Below, piece by piece: positions 9,385 through 18,102 of a DNA stretch of 64,000 nt (position 1 is its first letter; every line of letters begins with the position of its first letter). A program made the position numbers and the translations under genes. Below the pieces are notes generated by a model, which worked only from the letters and a program-made list of their open reading frames with translations, was not told the origin of the DNA and searched no databases. The stretch covers positions 1-64,000 of the forward strand of contig JAKFVC010000102.1 of NCBI GenBank assembly GCA_021732415.1, written 5' to 3'. The stretch comes from Planctomycetaceae bacterium (lineage in GTDB: Bacteria > Planctomycetota > Planctomycetia > Planctomycetales > Planctomycetaceae).

Positions 9385-9730
9385 TGTCGTGGGACGGGTC
9401 TCTGACCCGTCTGAGCCCGTAACCGGCGACGTAATACAAATTAGTCCCTCGCGAGCTTCGCGCAGCGCACGACTCGTATCAATCAATACGGCCTCTTATC
9501 TCATAAGAACCCAGGATTCCGGGTGCCACTGGCTGTGCCAGTGCTTTGTCGGATCGGGTGTCGAATGACTATCGGCACTGGCACAGCCAGTGGCACCCGA
9601 TTTTTGGCCTTATTGAAGCGCGCGGACCTCGCTAGAGAAATCGTGCGCTGCGCGATGCTCGAGAGGGATGAATGTTTTGGGGAGCAGAATGTTACGGGCT
9701 CAGACGGGTCGGAGACCCGTCCCACGATAC
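9385..9730. repeat. Multi-layer nested palindrome, copy 2 (convergent gap)
   Basis: Module pairs in order from outside: GTGGGACGGGTCT...GACCCGTC 9388-9411 with 9702-9726; GAGCCCGTAAC 9413-9423 with 9691-9700; GCGAGCTTCGCGCAGCGCAC 9451-9470 with TCGTGCGCTGCGCGA 9641-9655; CAATACGGCC about 9484 with TATTGAAGCG 9611-9620; central stem 9529-9555 with 9575-9598. It fills the gap from stop codon to stop codon almost exactly. Confidence 0.9.
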
Positions 9731-9735
9731 GTTCG

Positions 9736-10563
9736 CTACACATCCGCTGGCGGATGCCACGTTCCCCAATGGCTGAGGTAATGGGCATAGGCCGGCGACG
9801 TCGCGGCCTGTTCCTGCAGCCAGGTGTGGGTTTCCGCGACGAGCTTTTGTTCGTCGTCGAGCTTCAACTTGCCCAGCAGAACCTGCGTGCGCAGGAAAAC
9901 GAAATAGGTATCGAGGACATCGCAGCGGCAATAATCGTTGATCTCCTGGGCTTTGCCCGCGAGGTACATGTCCTGGACCTGTGACCCGTCGACTCCGCTT
10001 TTTCCCGGCTTGCCGATCAGGTTGGCCAGCAAATTCAGTCCGCCGACTAATCGGGCGGCTCCATAATTGGAGATCAGGTCGTGCAGGTCGACGTGGGCTC
10101 CCATGTTGAAGCGATTACGGGCCTGGTCGAAGGATTTGTCGTCGTAGTTGAACCAGCCCGGCAGGCTGATTCCATATCGAAAAGCCGCGAGTTCCATCAG
10201 GGGGATGTCGTAGCCGCGGCCGTTGAAGGTGACCAGCGTCGGCCGTCCGTAATGCATCCAGCCTTGCCAGAACTTCTTGGTAATAATGTGGGAACGGTAG
10301 GCGGGAGCATCCAGTACTGTCAGGTCGGTCAGCCGAAATCCGGCGTCCACTTTGCCGATCGCGACTGAAATAGGCAGCATGAACGTGTGGGGGATAAAAT
10401 CTTTGCCATCGCCGCGCTCAGCGACCAGTTCCTGGCGATAGCGGGCAATGGCCTCGTTCGGTTTGAGGTTCTCTTTCGGATAGCGAATCTTGGCGATCAG
10501 TTCGCCATCCGCCACGGCTTCCGTATCAAAAATCAGGTAGCTGGGTTTGGCGGGCTGATCCAT
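9736..10563 (-). CDS. Predicted 3'-5' exonuclease, PolB exonuclease-like
   Basis: A 275-residue DEDD-type nuclease. The three exonuclease motifs are visible: Exo [10 protein letters not shown] near the N-terminus, Exo [12 protein letters not shown] in the middle, and Exo [12 protein letters not shown] (YxxxD form) towards the C-terminus. This matches the family annotated as predicted 3'-5' exonuclease related to the exonuclease domain of DNA polymerase B, with no polymerase domain attached. It probably trims or proofreads DNA in the cytoplasm. ATG at 10563 has GAGG at good spacing; the 8 residues upstream lack support. Single gene. Confidence 0.85.
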   Translation of the reverse strand: MDQPAKPSYLIFDTEAVADGELIAKIRYPKENLKPNEAIARYRQELVAERGDGKDFIPHTFMLPISVAIGKVDAGFRLTDLTVLDAPAYRSHIITKKFWQGWMHYGRPTLVTFNGRGYDIPLMELAAFRYGISLPGWFNYDDKSFDQARNRFNMGAHVDLHDLISNYGAARLVGGLNLLANLIGKPGKSGVDGSQVQDMYLAGKAQEINDYCRCDVLDTYFVFLRTQVLLGKLKLDDEQKLVAETHTWLQEQAATSPAYAHYLSHWGTWHPPADV

Positions 10564-10710
10564 CGGGAACCTCGTATTCGAGAGCACAGGATTGCATGCG
10601 TCTTGCGAATTCGTCTGGAGAGTTCTACAACTCTAGGCAGATCGAAACTCGGATCATGATTGCGGTTGGTGGAACCACAAGGCAAACGGTACTCATTTTG
10701 CGGTCAGTCT

Positions 10711-10790
10711 CGTGAGCGGTACGGCGCTAGCCGCCGGTTTATCAAGGGAAATCGATACACAGAACCGGTGGCTAGCGCCATTCCGCTCAC
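10711..10790. repeat. Inverted repeat, GTGAGCGGNNNGGCGCTAGC family
   Basis: Arms 10711-10739 and 10763-10790 (GGCGCTAGCCGCCGGTT and AACCGGTGGCTAGCGCC). Related copies at 43264, 46652 and 53598. Located in the divergent gap before the SRPBCC gene. Confidence 0.85.
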
Positions 10791-10809
10791 AAAGTAAGAA
10801 AGATACTCG

Positions 10810-11265
10810 ATGGCGGTCTTTGAAACGAGCTTGGTAGTAAATGCCCCTCTGGAGCGGGTATTTGACTTCTCCATTCGACCGGCCAATATTTCACGTATCA
10901 GTCCCCCGGAATTGGGTCTGAAATTCGTCAATCCGCCCGAAGCCTACTCGATGGGGGCGAAATTTGAATTCAAGGTCCAGGCGTGGGGGACGGTCCAGAC
11001 GTCGCACTTTGAGATCGTCGAATTTGATCGGCCGAATCTGTTTATCGAAGTGCAACTGAAGGGCCCGATGAAAAGCTGGCGGCACGAACACCGCTTCGCC
11101 CTCAATGCCGACGGACAGACGGTCGTCACGAACCGGATCGAATTCACGCCGCCGGGAGGGCTCGTCGGATTGCTGGTTACCGAAGCGAAAATCCTCGATA
11201 GTATGGAGGATGGCTTTTATCATCGCCATCAACAGTTGAAAAAACTGCTGGAAGGACCTGCCTGA
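10810..11265 (+). CDS. SRPBCC family protein (polyketide cyclase/START-like)
   Basis: A 151-residue single-domain protein with the helix-grip fold pattern: strand FETSLVVNAPLERVFDF at the N-terminus, alternating strands in the middle, and a long C-terminal helix (about 120-148). Family members bind hydrophobic ligands in a deep cavity; the ligand is unknown. Length is typical. Two bases separate its stop from the next gene, so the two are probably co-transcribed. Confidence 0.8.
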   Translation: MAVFETSLVVNAPLERVFDFSIRPANISRISPPELGLKFVNPPEAYSMGAKFEFKVQAWGTVQTSHFEIVEFDRPNLFIEVQLKGPMKSWRHEHRFALNADGQTVVTNRIEFTPPGGLVGLLVTEAKILDSMEDGFYHRHQQLKKLLEGPA

Positions 11266-11267
11266 TC

Positions 11268-11513
11268 GTGCCCCCACCTTTGCCCCCTGCGAACCGCGGT
11301 TCCAATGCCGGTACGCTCATCGCCATGATGATGCTGGCCGTGTGTGCGATGGGGTTGTTTATGCTGGTGTCGATGGTGACCCCGTTCGTGATGGGGGTCA
11401 TACTGGTGCCCGTCGTGCTGGGACCATTGGTGGTCCTGCAATATCTGGTCTGGGGCCGCTGGCTGGATCGCCTGCGTGCGGAAGATGAAGCCCGGGAAGC
11501 GGCGAAGAAGTAG
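11268..11513 (+). CDS. Small membrane protein, two helices
   Basis: An 81-residue protein starting with GTG, two bases after the SRPBCC stop. Residues about 16-38 and 41-62 are two hydrophobic helices; the N-terminus is Pro-rich and the C-terminus is charged (RLRAEDEAREAAKK). AAGGA lies in the end of the upstream gene at workable distance. No family recognised. Coupling to the SRPBCC gene suggests a linked role at the membrane. Confidence 0.6.
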   Translation: MPPPLPPANRGSNAGTLIAMMMLAVCAMGLFMLVSMVTPFVMGVILVPVVLGPLVVLQYLVWGRWLDRLRAEDEAREAAKK

Positions 11514-11542
11514 GCGCTCATCCTGGATTTGGCGAAGAAATT

Positions 11543-11702
11543 TTAGCCACGGATTGACACGGATGAAACACGGATTGGGTCATCGTACGATTGCGTCGTC
11601 CGGCTCTTGGCAGACTCTTGACGATTGACAATCATCAGGGAAACCTTGATGTGTTCTTCGTCTTCTTGATCCGTGTTTCTTCCGTGTCAATCCGTGGCTA
11701 AA
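11543..11702. repeat. Inverted repeat of CACGGAT words (convergent gap)
   Basis: The left arm 11543-11577 has the frame TTAGC then three CACGGAT words at spacing 10 and 11; the right arm 11668-11702 is the complement, with one word reading CACGGAA. The same frame with CACAGAA words occurs at 34340-34431. Sits between two converging genes. Confidence 0.88.
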
Positions 11703-11721
11703 AAATCCGAAATCAACCGGT

Positions 11722-12402
11722 TCACTTCACCCACAGCGCCAGCAATTGATCGGTATCAGTCAGATCGCTCACCACATGATCGGGCTCGGCGGTCTTTAAC
11801 TGATCCACGGAATGCGAACCGGTCGCCACGGCCAGAACTCGGGCACCGATCGCCCGGCCGCAGGTGACATCGTGCGGAGTATCGCCGATCACCCACAGCG
11901 TGATTGTCTCGTCGATCTCGCGGCCCAGATACTGCTCCGCTCGCTGACGCGCCGCGCGGGCGACATCGTTGCGTTCCACGAGGTTGTCGGCAAACCCACC
12001 ACACTGGAAGAAGTGGTTCAAACCGAAGTGACTCAGCTTGTTCGTGGCCCCCGCCTCGACATTGCCGGTCAGCAATCCCAACAAGACATCCGATCGCCCC
12101 TGCAACGCTTCCAGCAGCAGGCGAACTCCGGGTAGAGCCTGCCCCTGGCGCTGCGTCAGACAGACAGGCAGATGTCCCAGATAGGCCACGAGAAATCGCT
12201 TGATGTTTTCCGGCGTCACATCCAGTTCGTGGGCACGCAACAGATCGCCGATGATGGCCGCATCGGTTCGCCCCGCGTAGGGGACATGTCGATCGGAAAC
12301 CGTGATCCCAAATTCCGCGAGCAGGGCCGATTCCATCGCCAGCCGGCCGGCCCCGCCGCTGTCGATCAGTGTGCCGTCGATATCAAAAAAGAGAATGTTC
12401 AT
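11722..12402 (-). CDS. HAD family hydrolase, phosphoglycolate phosphatase-like
   Basis: A 226-residue HAD-superfamily protein. Motif I FFDIDGTLIDSGG carries the nucleophile Asp and the acid/base Asp; motif II LLTGN; motif IV region WVIGDTPHDVTCGRAIG with the metal-binding Asp. The helical cap follows motif I, as in subfamily IA phosphatases of the Gph type. It should dephosphorylate a small phosphorylated metabolite in the cytoplasm; specificity cannot be read. Single gene, minus strand. Confidence 0.85.
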   Translation of the reverse strand: MNILFFDIDGTLIDSGGAGRLAMESALLAEFGITVSDRHVPYAGRTDAAIIGDLLRAHELDVTPENIKRFLVAYLGHLPVCLTQRQGQALPGVRLLLEALQGRSDVLLGLLTGNVEAGATNKLSHFGLNHFFQCGGFADNLVERNDVARAARQRAEQYLGREIDETITLWVIGDTPHDVTCGRAIGARVLAVATGSHSVDQLKTAEPDHVVSDLTDTDQLLALWVK

Positions 12403-12457
12403 ACCAGTATTTTAGCGAGCCGGAACAGTCTCCGGCAGGGCACTGGTGATTCCAGGG

Positions 12458-12826
12458 TCGGGCGGAGGACAGCCGCTATTTGGTGGGGGTATTTGGAACC
12501 GCCCCCGTTGGGCTTGTCCCAACGGAGCGCTGACTGGTCAGCTACCCAGCAGTGAGTTTTGCAGAATTCTCAACCTTTACGTCTCCGATGCCCCCTGCCG
12601 CCAGCCAGTCGCTGCTGTGACAACGGTTCGCTCACGGCGGCAGGGGACATCGGAGACCACGCGTTGAGGGTCAAGAACGTTGCTCTCTAGTAGCTGGCAA
12701 GTCACCGCTCCGTTGGGACAAGCCCAACGGGGGCGACAAAACACGGCAATTCCGCGTTTCACTGTGACACAGTCACCCCGAATCTAAAAATTATTCCCCA
12801 CCAAATAGCGGCTGCGCCCGCCCCTG
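12458..12826. repeat. Three-layer nested palindrome
   Basis: The outer pair is CAGCCGCTATTTGGTGGGG at 12470-12488 with its complement at 12796-12814; the middle pair CGCCCCCGTTGGGCTTGTCC at 12500-12519 with 12716-12735; the inner pair GTCTCCGATGCCCCCTGCCG at 12581-12600 with 12638-12657. It lies between two minus-strand genes and accounts for most of the 520-base gap. Confidence 0.88.
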
Positions 12827-12845
12827 CATCGAATCCCCCAAAAGA

Positions 12846-12882
12846 CAATCACCCGGCTGCCGCTGGGGCTGCCGGGTGATTG
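12846..12882 (-). terminator. Probable intrinsic terminator of the BBP7 gene
   Basis: Perfect 12-bp stem CAATCACCCGGC / GCCGGGTGATTG, followed on the minus strand by a TCTTTT run, placed directly downstream of the stop at 12924. Confidence 0.75.
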
Positions 12883-12923
12883 GTTTTAAATCTCGTTGCG
12901 GACTGGTTCGCCGAGGCCTCTGG

Positions 12924-14402
12924 TTAGAACTGCCACTGCAAACCCCAGGTGACGGCTTGCATGTACCACCGGCTGTGGCTCAAGTCGATACGGGGCGAGT
13001 CGACTCGCCAGTCGATCAGCTTCGTCGGACGGGCGACGTTGCCGACCAGCAGGAAGTTGTATCCGACCAGCATGTCTGCGTTTGCAAAAATCGGGATGTC
13101 GTTGAAGCCCGGGATGACCCGGAAGACTTTCGCCTTGAAGTAGAAATCCTGCATGAAGATCGGCGAAACATGGGTGTGTGCCTGAGCGTCTCGGAAGTAG
13201 TTGGGCTTGGGATTGCTCGGGGTCGGGATGGGTGCGAACAGCGGGTCACGCATGTTGTCACCTGTCAGCTGAATCGTCTCATGATTCGCCATGACGGCCA
13301 GTCCCGTTTGACCAGTCAAAGTGAAGACGTTGCCACCCATCTCATACCGGATCGCGGCTTGAGGTCCCAGCAGATTCGATCTCGTTTGTGATGTCAGGGT
13401 CGTGATATAAGGATCAGGTGCCCCGAAGAAATTGGTTTGTACGCCGAAGAGGTCGAACTGCTCGCGGATCGTCAAGTATTTGACACCAAACAATGGCCGA
13501 ATCTTAAATCCCAGGGTCTCGTACACCGGCATGGTAGACCACACAATGTCGCCGCCCCAGGACTGCGCTTTGTATGTCAGTTGGAAGTCCTGATCAAATT
13601 GCAGTCGAGTTCCGAACGGTCCCCCATCGTCCAGGCCGAGGAATCCACGTTCATTGCGTGGGTTCTGGGGATTTGCCAAGTCCCGCGGCGGATAAGGTCG
13701 GTAGATCTGACGACCCTCCGCCACCCAGAACGCACTCAACTCCAGAGTCGAGGAGTCGGGATTTTGAATGGTAAACTTGGCACGAGTACCGTCGCTGGTG
13801 AGATCGTTACCGTTGGCGAACACGCTCGCATTGACCGGCTGAGCAAACAACCCACCTCTGAACAATGGATACACATCTGGAGCACCGATCCGGTCACTAC
13901 CAGGCCGGTTAAACCAGGTTCGCAGATACTCGGCACCGAAGAAGTATTTGCGCTCGCCGGTTACCCCTTCATTCATCCAGATCCCATTCTGGCGATAGGT
14001 CTTGTCCATGATCGGTTGTTCATAGGGCGAAACCTCGGGCCAGTAATTCATGTACGGATTCGCCGGCATTTGCGGCGGCGGATAGCCCTGCGTCAGCGGC
14101 TCGGGATAGTATCCCTGTGCCGGATCGACGTAGCCTCCACCACCGTAGGGGTCACCGTAACCGTAACCCCCGTCACCATAGCCGGCATCGTAGCCGGCCG
14201 GTGCATAATCTTGTCCGTAGCCGGCATCCTCGCCTGCGTCTCCGAGCATCGCACTGCCCGCGTAGTCCGCAGTTGCCACACTGCCCGCCGCCCCGGCTCC
14301 CGTGAGCGGTTCGGCTGCATAATCTTGTGCGACTGCGGTGTGGATGAACGTGAACGCCGTCAAGCAGCTCCACAGACAGACCACTTTGTTAGGAATCCGC
14401 AT
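12924..14402 (-). CDS. BBP7 family outer-membrane beta-barrel protein
   Basis: A 492-residue exported protein. A signal peptide ends near VAQ (about residue 25). A Gly/Tyr/Ala-rich low-complexity segment (about 30-110, GYGDGGYGYGDPYGGGGY) precedes a barrel domain of alternating amphipathic strands that begins near RKYFFGAEYLRTWF. It ends in WQF, with the terminal Phe typical of outer-membrane barrels. The family is named from planctomycete genomes; its function is unknown. A 9-bp inverted repeat lies upstream (14585-14612) and a strong terminator downstream. Monocistronic. Confidence 0.85.
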   Translation of the reverse strand: MRIPNKVVCLWSCLTAFTFIHTAVAQDYAAEPLTGAGAAGSVATADYAGSAMLGDAGEDAGYGQDYAPAGYDAGYGDGGYGYGDPYGGGGYVDPAQGYYPEPLTQGYPPPQMPANPYMNYWPEVSPYEQPIMDKTYRQNGIWMNEGVTGERKYFFGAEYLRTWFNRPGSDRIGAPDVYPLFRGGLFAQPVNASVFANGNDLTSDGTRAKFTIQNPDSSTLELSAFWVAEGRQIYRPYPPRDLANPQNPRNERGFLGLDDGGPFGTRLQFDQDFQLTYKAQSWGGDIVWSTMPVYETLGFKIRPLFGVKYLTIREQFDLFGVQTNFFGAPDPYITTLTSQTRSNLLGPQAAIRYEMGGNVFTLTGQTGLAVMANHETIQLTGDNMRDPLFAPIPTPSNPKPNYFRDAQAHTHVSPIFMQDFYFKAKVFRVIPGFNDIPIFANADMLVGYNFLLVGNVARPTKLIDWRVDSPRIDLSHSRWYMQAVTWGLQWQF

Positions 14403-14584
14403 CGAAGTGTCCTTGATTTACAGCCTGCCGAAGTGACGCACTCGGATGAACTCATTGGAACGAGCCCCATTCGAGACCCGCTCAGCAGCCACTTTGTACG
14501 GTCATCTGGTGTCCCACCGCATTAACAGTGAAACACACGGAAACTCCGCACAGAACGGCTCTAGCGGTTATATCGGTCGCTGAA

Positions 14585-14612
14585 GTTGAGAATCTGTAAC
14601 GATTATTCTCAA
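14585..14612. promoter_or_regulatory. 9-bp inverted repeat, possible operator
   Basis: GTTGAGAAT and ATTCTCAAC separated by 10 bases, about 185 bases upstream of the BBP7 start. Symmetry and spacing fit a dimeric regulator site, but a chance hairpin is possible. Confidence 0.35.
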
Positions 14613-14860
14613 CGTTTCGATTCTAACGGAGTTGCCTTGAACTGCCGCAAACCAATAACCAACAGCGAGTTACAACAGATCAACAGGCGTTAAAGACGCT
14701 AAAAACCGGGTTCAGAAATTTCCAAAGTGGCGAAGGAATCGACTGCTGGCACAAAACCGCAGACGCCGCAGACAGCGCAGTCTTCCATTGAATTGCGGTG
14801 CCTGGGTGACGTGGCCCGCTGTTAGTGAAGGACGGATCTGACTGAATGGCTCGTTTGAGA

Positions 14861-14993
14861 AGGGAGGGCGAGGCTCCCGCCGAGCCTAAGGCGACCGCAG
14901 GTCGGCGTCCGCCGGAGGCCGGGACGTTGAAATGCCTCCGGCGGACGCCGAGCTAAAGCTCGTATTAGGCTCGGCTGGAGCCTCGCCCTCCCA
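14861..14993. repeat. Inverted repeat, GGGAGGGCGAGGCTCC / CGGCGTCCGCCGG family
   Basis: Outer arms 14861-14889 and 14966-14993; inner arms GGTCGGCGTCCGCCGGAGGC at 14900-14919 with 14934-14953. A flipped relative is at 20564-20691. In the 1-kb divergent gap 14403-15426; beyond this element and the 14585 repeat I see no gene there. Confidence 0.85.
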
Positions 14994-15426
14994 AATGTTT
15001 TTTTCCTTACTTCACCACTCCCAAACCAGCCACACAAAATTCCCACACCTGAGAACCATCCGTTTATCCTTGCGGTTTCGTTAACCGTGGTCAGCACTCT
15101 GTGGTTAGACTGGCATTTGCACGATGGAAAACCTCGGCCAGCGGGTCTGGTTGGGGTTCTGGCATCCGGGTTCTGAGAGGAATTGTTGGCGACCGTTGAT
15201 TTGGTGCGCCGTGTCCCTTGCGACACAGGTCGAGACGCTTATAATTTTTTGACTGCCACGTCCTGGAAGAGGTTGCGCGAACATTGATGTCCGCAAACCT
15301 AGCCGCTTACGGCCAGTGGGCGAACTTGAGAACCCCTGACAAAACCGGTTGGGGAAGTTCAGAACCGCAATATTTGAATCGGTTCCGAACTGACGCAGAG
15401 GTTTTGTTAGGATTTAAGAGGGTAAT

Positions 15427-16005
15427 ATGGGGTCTTGGATTTGGAATGCGTTGCGGGGGTTCGCCGAATGGTGCCGCAACATTTTTGTCGCTGTCTATAC
15501 AGTCGTCACTGGCCTGTGGGTGACGCTGATCACAGCCCAGAAGACGTACACCCGCAAAACCTTCACTGAAGTCTACGAATATCCGGAAGTTCCGGTGCCC
15601 GTGAAGCCGCGCTATCGCGGGTTTCATCGGTTCGATCTGACGACGTGCATCGGCTGCGAAAAGTGCGCTGTCGCGTGTCCGGTCGACTGCATCTACATCG
15701 ATAAGCAGAAAAGTCCCGTCGGCAAGGGTTTCCGAGTGGATGGTTTTACCATCGACTACACCAAGTGCATGTTCTGTGCGTTGTGTGTTGAGCCTTGTCC
15801 GGTCGACTGTATCTTCATGGGTTCGAACTACGACCTCAGTTGTTACAGCCGCGATGGGTGCATCGTGGATTATGCGAAACTGCCACTGCCCGTGGCCTGG
15901 GGGCAAGCGACCCTCAATCCGACGGCCGTCGCGGAATCGAAGGTCCTCTATCAGCCAGTGTGGGTGAAGGGCGAGCCCAGTCCGTTTGAGCCCGCTCCGC
16001 AGTAG
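15427..16005 (+). CDS. nuoI: NADH-quinone oxidoreductase subunit I
   Basis: A 192-residue peripheral-arm subunit of respiratory complex I that carries clusters N6a and N6b between the hydrogenase-like module and the quinone site. Two 4Fe-4S motifs are complete: Cys74/77/80 with Cys84, and Cys114/117/120 with Cys124. The N-terminus has an amphipathic stretch (about 20-40) for contact with the membrane arm. ATG at 15427 has GAGGG just upstream. It heads a plus-strand cluster with nuoA, nuoC and nuoD, though 310 bases and a repeat separate it from the next gene. Confidence 0.95.
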   Translation: MGSWIWNALRGFAEWCRNIFVAVYTVVTGLWVTLITAQKTYTRKTFTEVYEYPEVPVPVKPRYRGFHRFDLTTCIGCEKCAVACPVDCIYIDKQKSPVGKGFRVDGFTIDYTKCMFCALCVEPCPVDCIFMGSNYDLSCYSRDGCIVDYAKLPLPVAWGQATLNPTAVAESKVLYQPVWVKGEPSPFEPAPQ

Positions 16006-16045
16006 TGTGTGACGTGATGGTAAAAGATTAACGTGTTTAAAATTG

Positions 16046-16151
16046 GAGGTGTGAGAGTATGAGAGTTGGAGAGTAATAGGGTGAAGACATGATGGCTCAC
16101 GCCAAATCTGATCTGGACTCTGTGACTCTCACACCCTCAAACTCCCACACT
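16046..16151. repeat. Inverted repeat with GAGAGT octamer-phased arms
   Basis: The left arm has GAGAGT every 8 bases (16052-16075); the right arm 16117-16151 carries the complementary ACTCTCACACCCTC words. Same family as 8073-8178. It fills the gap between nuoI and the DUF2203 gene. Confidence 0.8.
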
Positions 16152-16315
16152 CGTTCTTTCGTACAAATTCTCGAGCTATCGCGATCTAGCTCCCGATTTG
16201 ACCGCGGTTTAACATAAGATGATGTGGAAGGTCTCCAACCGACCTTCCAAGCAATGCCACTGGGCTGATTGAGCTCCAGGGTCGGGTCAAGACAGGTTGA
16301 GGAGAAATCCAAACC

Positions 16316-16783
16316 GTGGCCAACCTCAAGAAATACTTCACTGTCGAGGAAGCGAATCACGCGTTACCGCTGGTGCGCTCGATCGTCGGCGATATCGTGT
16401 CGTTTCATTCCGACTTGCATGCGCGGCGCGATCGCCTGCAAGCCGTAAAGCGACGCAACTCCGCATCACGCGGCAGCATGCCTCCTGAGTACAACGAAGA
16501 GTTGACTCAGATGGAAAATGATCTCGATCGCGACGCCGAGAAGCTGCAAGGCTTCATTGCCGAGCTCGAGGCGTTGGGAGTCGAGCTGAAGGATTTGTCT
16601 AAGGGGTTGGTGGATTTCCCCGGCCTGATCGAAGGCCGCGAAGTCTGCCTGTGCTGGATGTTGGGTGAATCGGAAGTAGCCTTCTGGCATGAAGTGACGG
16701 CCGGATTTATGGGACGTCAATCACTGATGGCGGGAACCTCGCCCGCGGTGCCGGATGACAGCATCGATCCGACCGCAATTTAA
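16316..16783 (+). CDS. DUF2203 domain protein
   Basis: A 155-residue protein matching DUF2203: start KKYFTVEEANHALPLVRSI, a helical coiled middle (about 30-90), and the conserved end LVDFPGLIEGREVCLCW...WHEVTAGFMGRQSL. Function unknown. GTG start at 16316 with GAGGAG upstream. It sits inside a complex I cluster, 55 bases before nuoA, so it is probably co-transcribed; whether it helps complex I assembly cannot be told. Confidence 0.85.
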   Translation: MANLKKYFTVEEANHALPLVRSIVGDIVSFHSDLHARRDRLQAVKRRNSASRGSMPPEYNEELTQMENDLDRDAEKLQGFIAELEALGVELKDLSKGLVDFPGLIEGREVCLCWMLGESEVAFWHEVTAGFMGRQSLMAGTSPAVPDDSIDPTAI

Positions 16784-16838
16784 TAATCGAACGCAGTGAT
16801 CAGCGGGTGACCGCCCGGTTTGGTGAATTGGAAATTTC

Positions 16839-17384
16839 ATGACGGACTTAGTCGGCCACTTTTTACTGTTCACAGTCGTCGGGATTGTGTTCCTGCTGGG
16901 TCCGTTGTTGCTGGGCTATCTGGTCCGGCCTTTCGCACCCAACACGGAAAAACTCGCCGCCTACGAATGCGGTGAACCGGCGATCGGTTCCAGCTACGTG
17001 CAGTTCGACCTGCGATTCTACGTGGTCGCCTTGCTGTTCATCATTTTCGATGTGGAAGTGGCGTTCTTCTTCCCGTGGGCCATGGTCTACGGTGGAGCCA
17101 TGCAACTGGCCGACCATCGCCTGGTGGGTGAGGCTCGCACGCAGATTTCAGAACGGATGCTGAATGCCCCCGCTGGTTCGCTGTCGGTTGATAACATCAT
17201 CAGTTCACAAACGGCCTACCATCTGGGCGTGACTGGCCTGTTCGACATCTTGGTCTTCTTCGGCGTGCTGCTCGTGGGTTTTGCCTACGTCTGGAAGCGC
17301 GGAGATCTCGACTGGGTCCGTGCGATGGCCCAGGAAGCTCAACAGCGACGCGAAGCTGCCGTCGACGCGACACTCAAGATTTAA
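16839..17384 (+). CDS. nuoA: NADH-quinone oxidoreductase subunit A
   Basis: A 181-residue membrane subunit of complex I with three transmembrane helices (about 6-28, 67-89, 131-153). The loop after helix 1 has the family motif KLAAYECGEP, whose conserved Cys lies near the quinone channel, and helix 2 has FDVEVAFFFPWA. It is longer than the usual 115-150 residues: about 40 residues (around 91-130) are added between helices 2 and 3. Between DUF2203 and nuoC; nuoB, normally next, is absent. Confidence 0.93.
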   Translation: MTDLVGHFLLFTVVGIVFLLGPLLLGYLVRPFAPNTEKLAAYECGEPAIGSSYVQFDLRFYVVALLFIIFDVEVAFFFPWAMVYGGAMQLADHRLVGEARTQISERMLNAPAGSLSVDNIISSQTAYHLGVTGLFDILVFFGVLLVGFAYVWKRGDLDWVRAMAQEAQQRREAAVDATLKI

Positions 17385-17464
17385 CCGACAGTTCGATGTA
17401 GCCGTGCTCATTGGAGTTCGGGAAACGTCCGGACAACACGCTGGAACGATCAAAGAAGGACAAC

Positions 17465-17995
17465 ATGTCGCCTGCCGACATTCATCAACAGTTGGTCCGC
17501 CAGTTTGGCGACAAGATTACCGGTGCCAATGTCACAGCGCTCGACCCGTGGGTCGAAGTCGCTCCGGCAGCCATCGTGGAAGTCGGCACCTATCTGCGTG
17601 ACGATCCCGCCTTGCTGTTCGATGCGTTGAACGACCTGTGCGCTGTCGATTACTTCGAACCCGATGCCAAGAAGGCGGCGAAGTTCGCCCATCAACCGCA
17701 CGTCGAAGTCGTCTATCACCTCTACAGCTACACGCTCAAGCATCATCTGAAGGTCAAAGCCAAATTACCGCGCTGGAAGAATGATCAAGCGGGTGAATTG
17801 CCCGAGATCCCTTCAGTCTCCAAGGTCTGGTTGATTGGCGAATGGCACGAACGTGAAGCCTATGACCTGATGGGTATCACCTTCACGAATCACCCGAACC
17901 TGCGACGCATTCTGTGCCCCGAAGACTGGGAAGGGCATGCTCTGCGGAAGGATTACGATTTCCCGCTCGAATACCACGGCATTCGCGGGCAGTAA
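17465..17995 (+). CDS. nuoC: NADH-quinone oxidoreductase subunit C
   Basis: A 176-residue 30-kDa-type subunit of the peripheral arm. The family signature is near the C-terminus: GEWHEREAYDLMGITF followed by HPNLRRILCPEDWEG. It stands as a separate protein, not fused to NuoD as in enterobacteria. ATG at 17465 has AAGGA five bases before it; an upstream TTG at 17411 is disfavoured. Eighty bases separate it from nuoA with no room for nuoB. Confidence 0.94.
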   Translation: MSPADIHQQLVRQFGDKITGANVTALDPWVEVAPAAIVEVGTYLRDDPALLFDALNDLCAVDYFEPDAKKAAKFAHQPHVEVVYHLYSYTLKHHLKVKAKLPRWKNDQAGELPEIPSVSKVWLIGEWHEREAYDLMGITFTNHPNLRRILCPEDWEGHALRKDYDFPLEYHGIRGQ

Positions 17996-18102
17996 ACAGG
18001 GGACTCTCCGTAGCGGAACGTCGTAAGACTTCCGCCGCATGCAGAAGAAACGCAAGAATTCTCACGAATTCTTCTACGATAAACAGAACGACAGAGAGTG
18101 TC

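Noticed and set aside
13437-14525. 362-codon plus-strand frame across the BBP7 gene
   Set aside because: Antisense to a gene with signal peptide, barrel pattern and terminator.
17385-17464. Possible hidden nuoB between nuoA and nuoC
   Set aside because: Only 80 bases; NuoB needs about 500.
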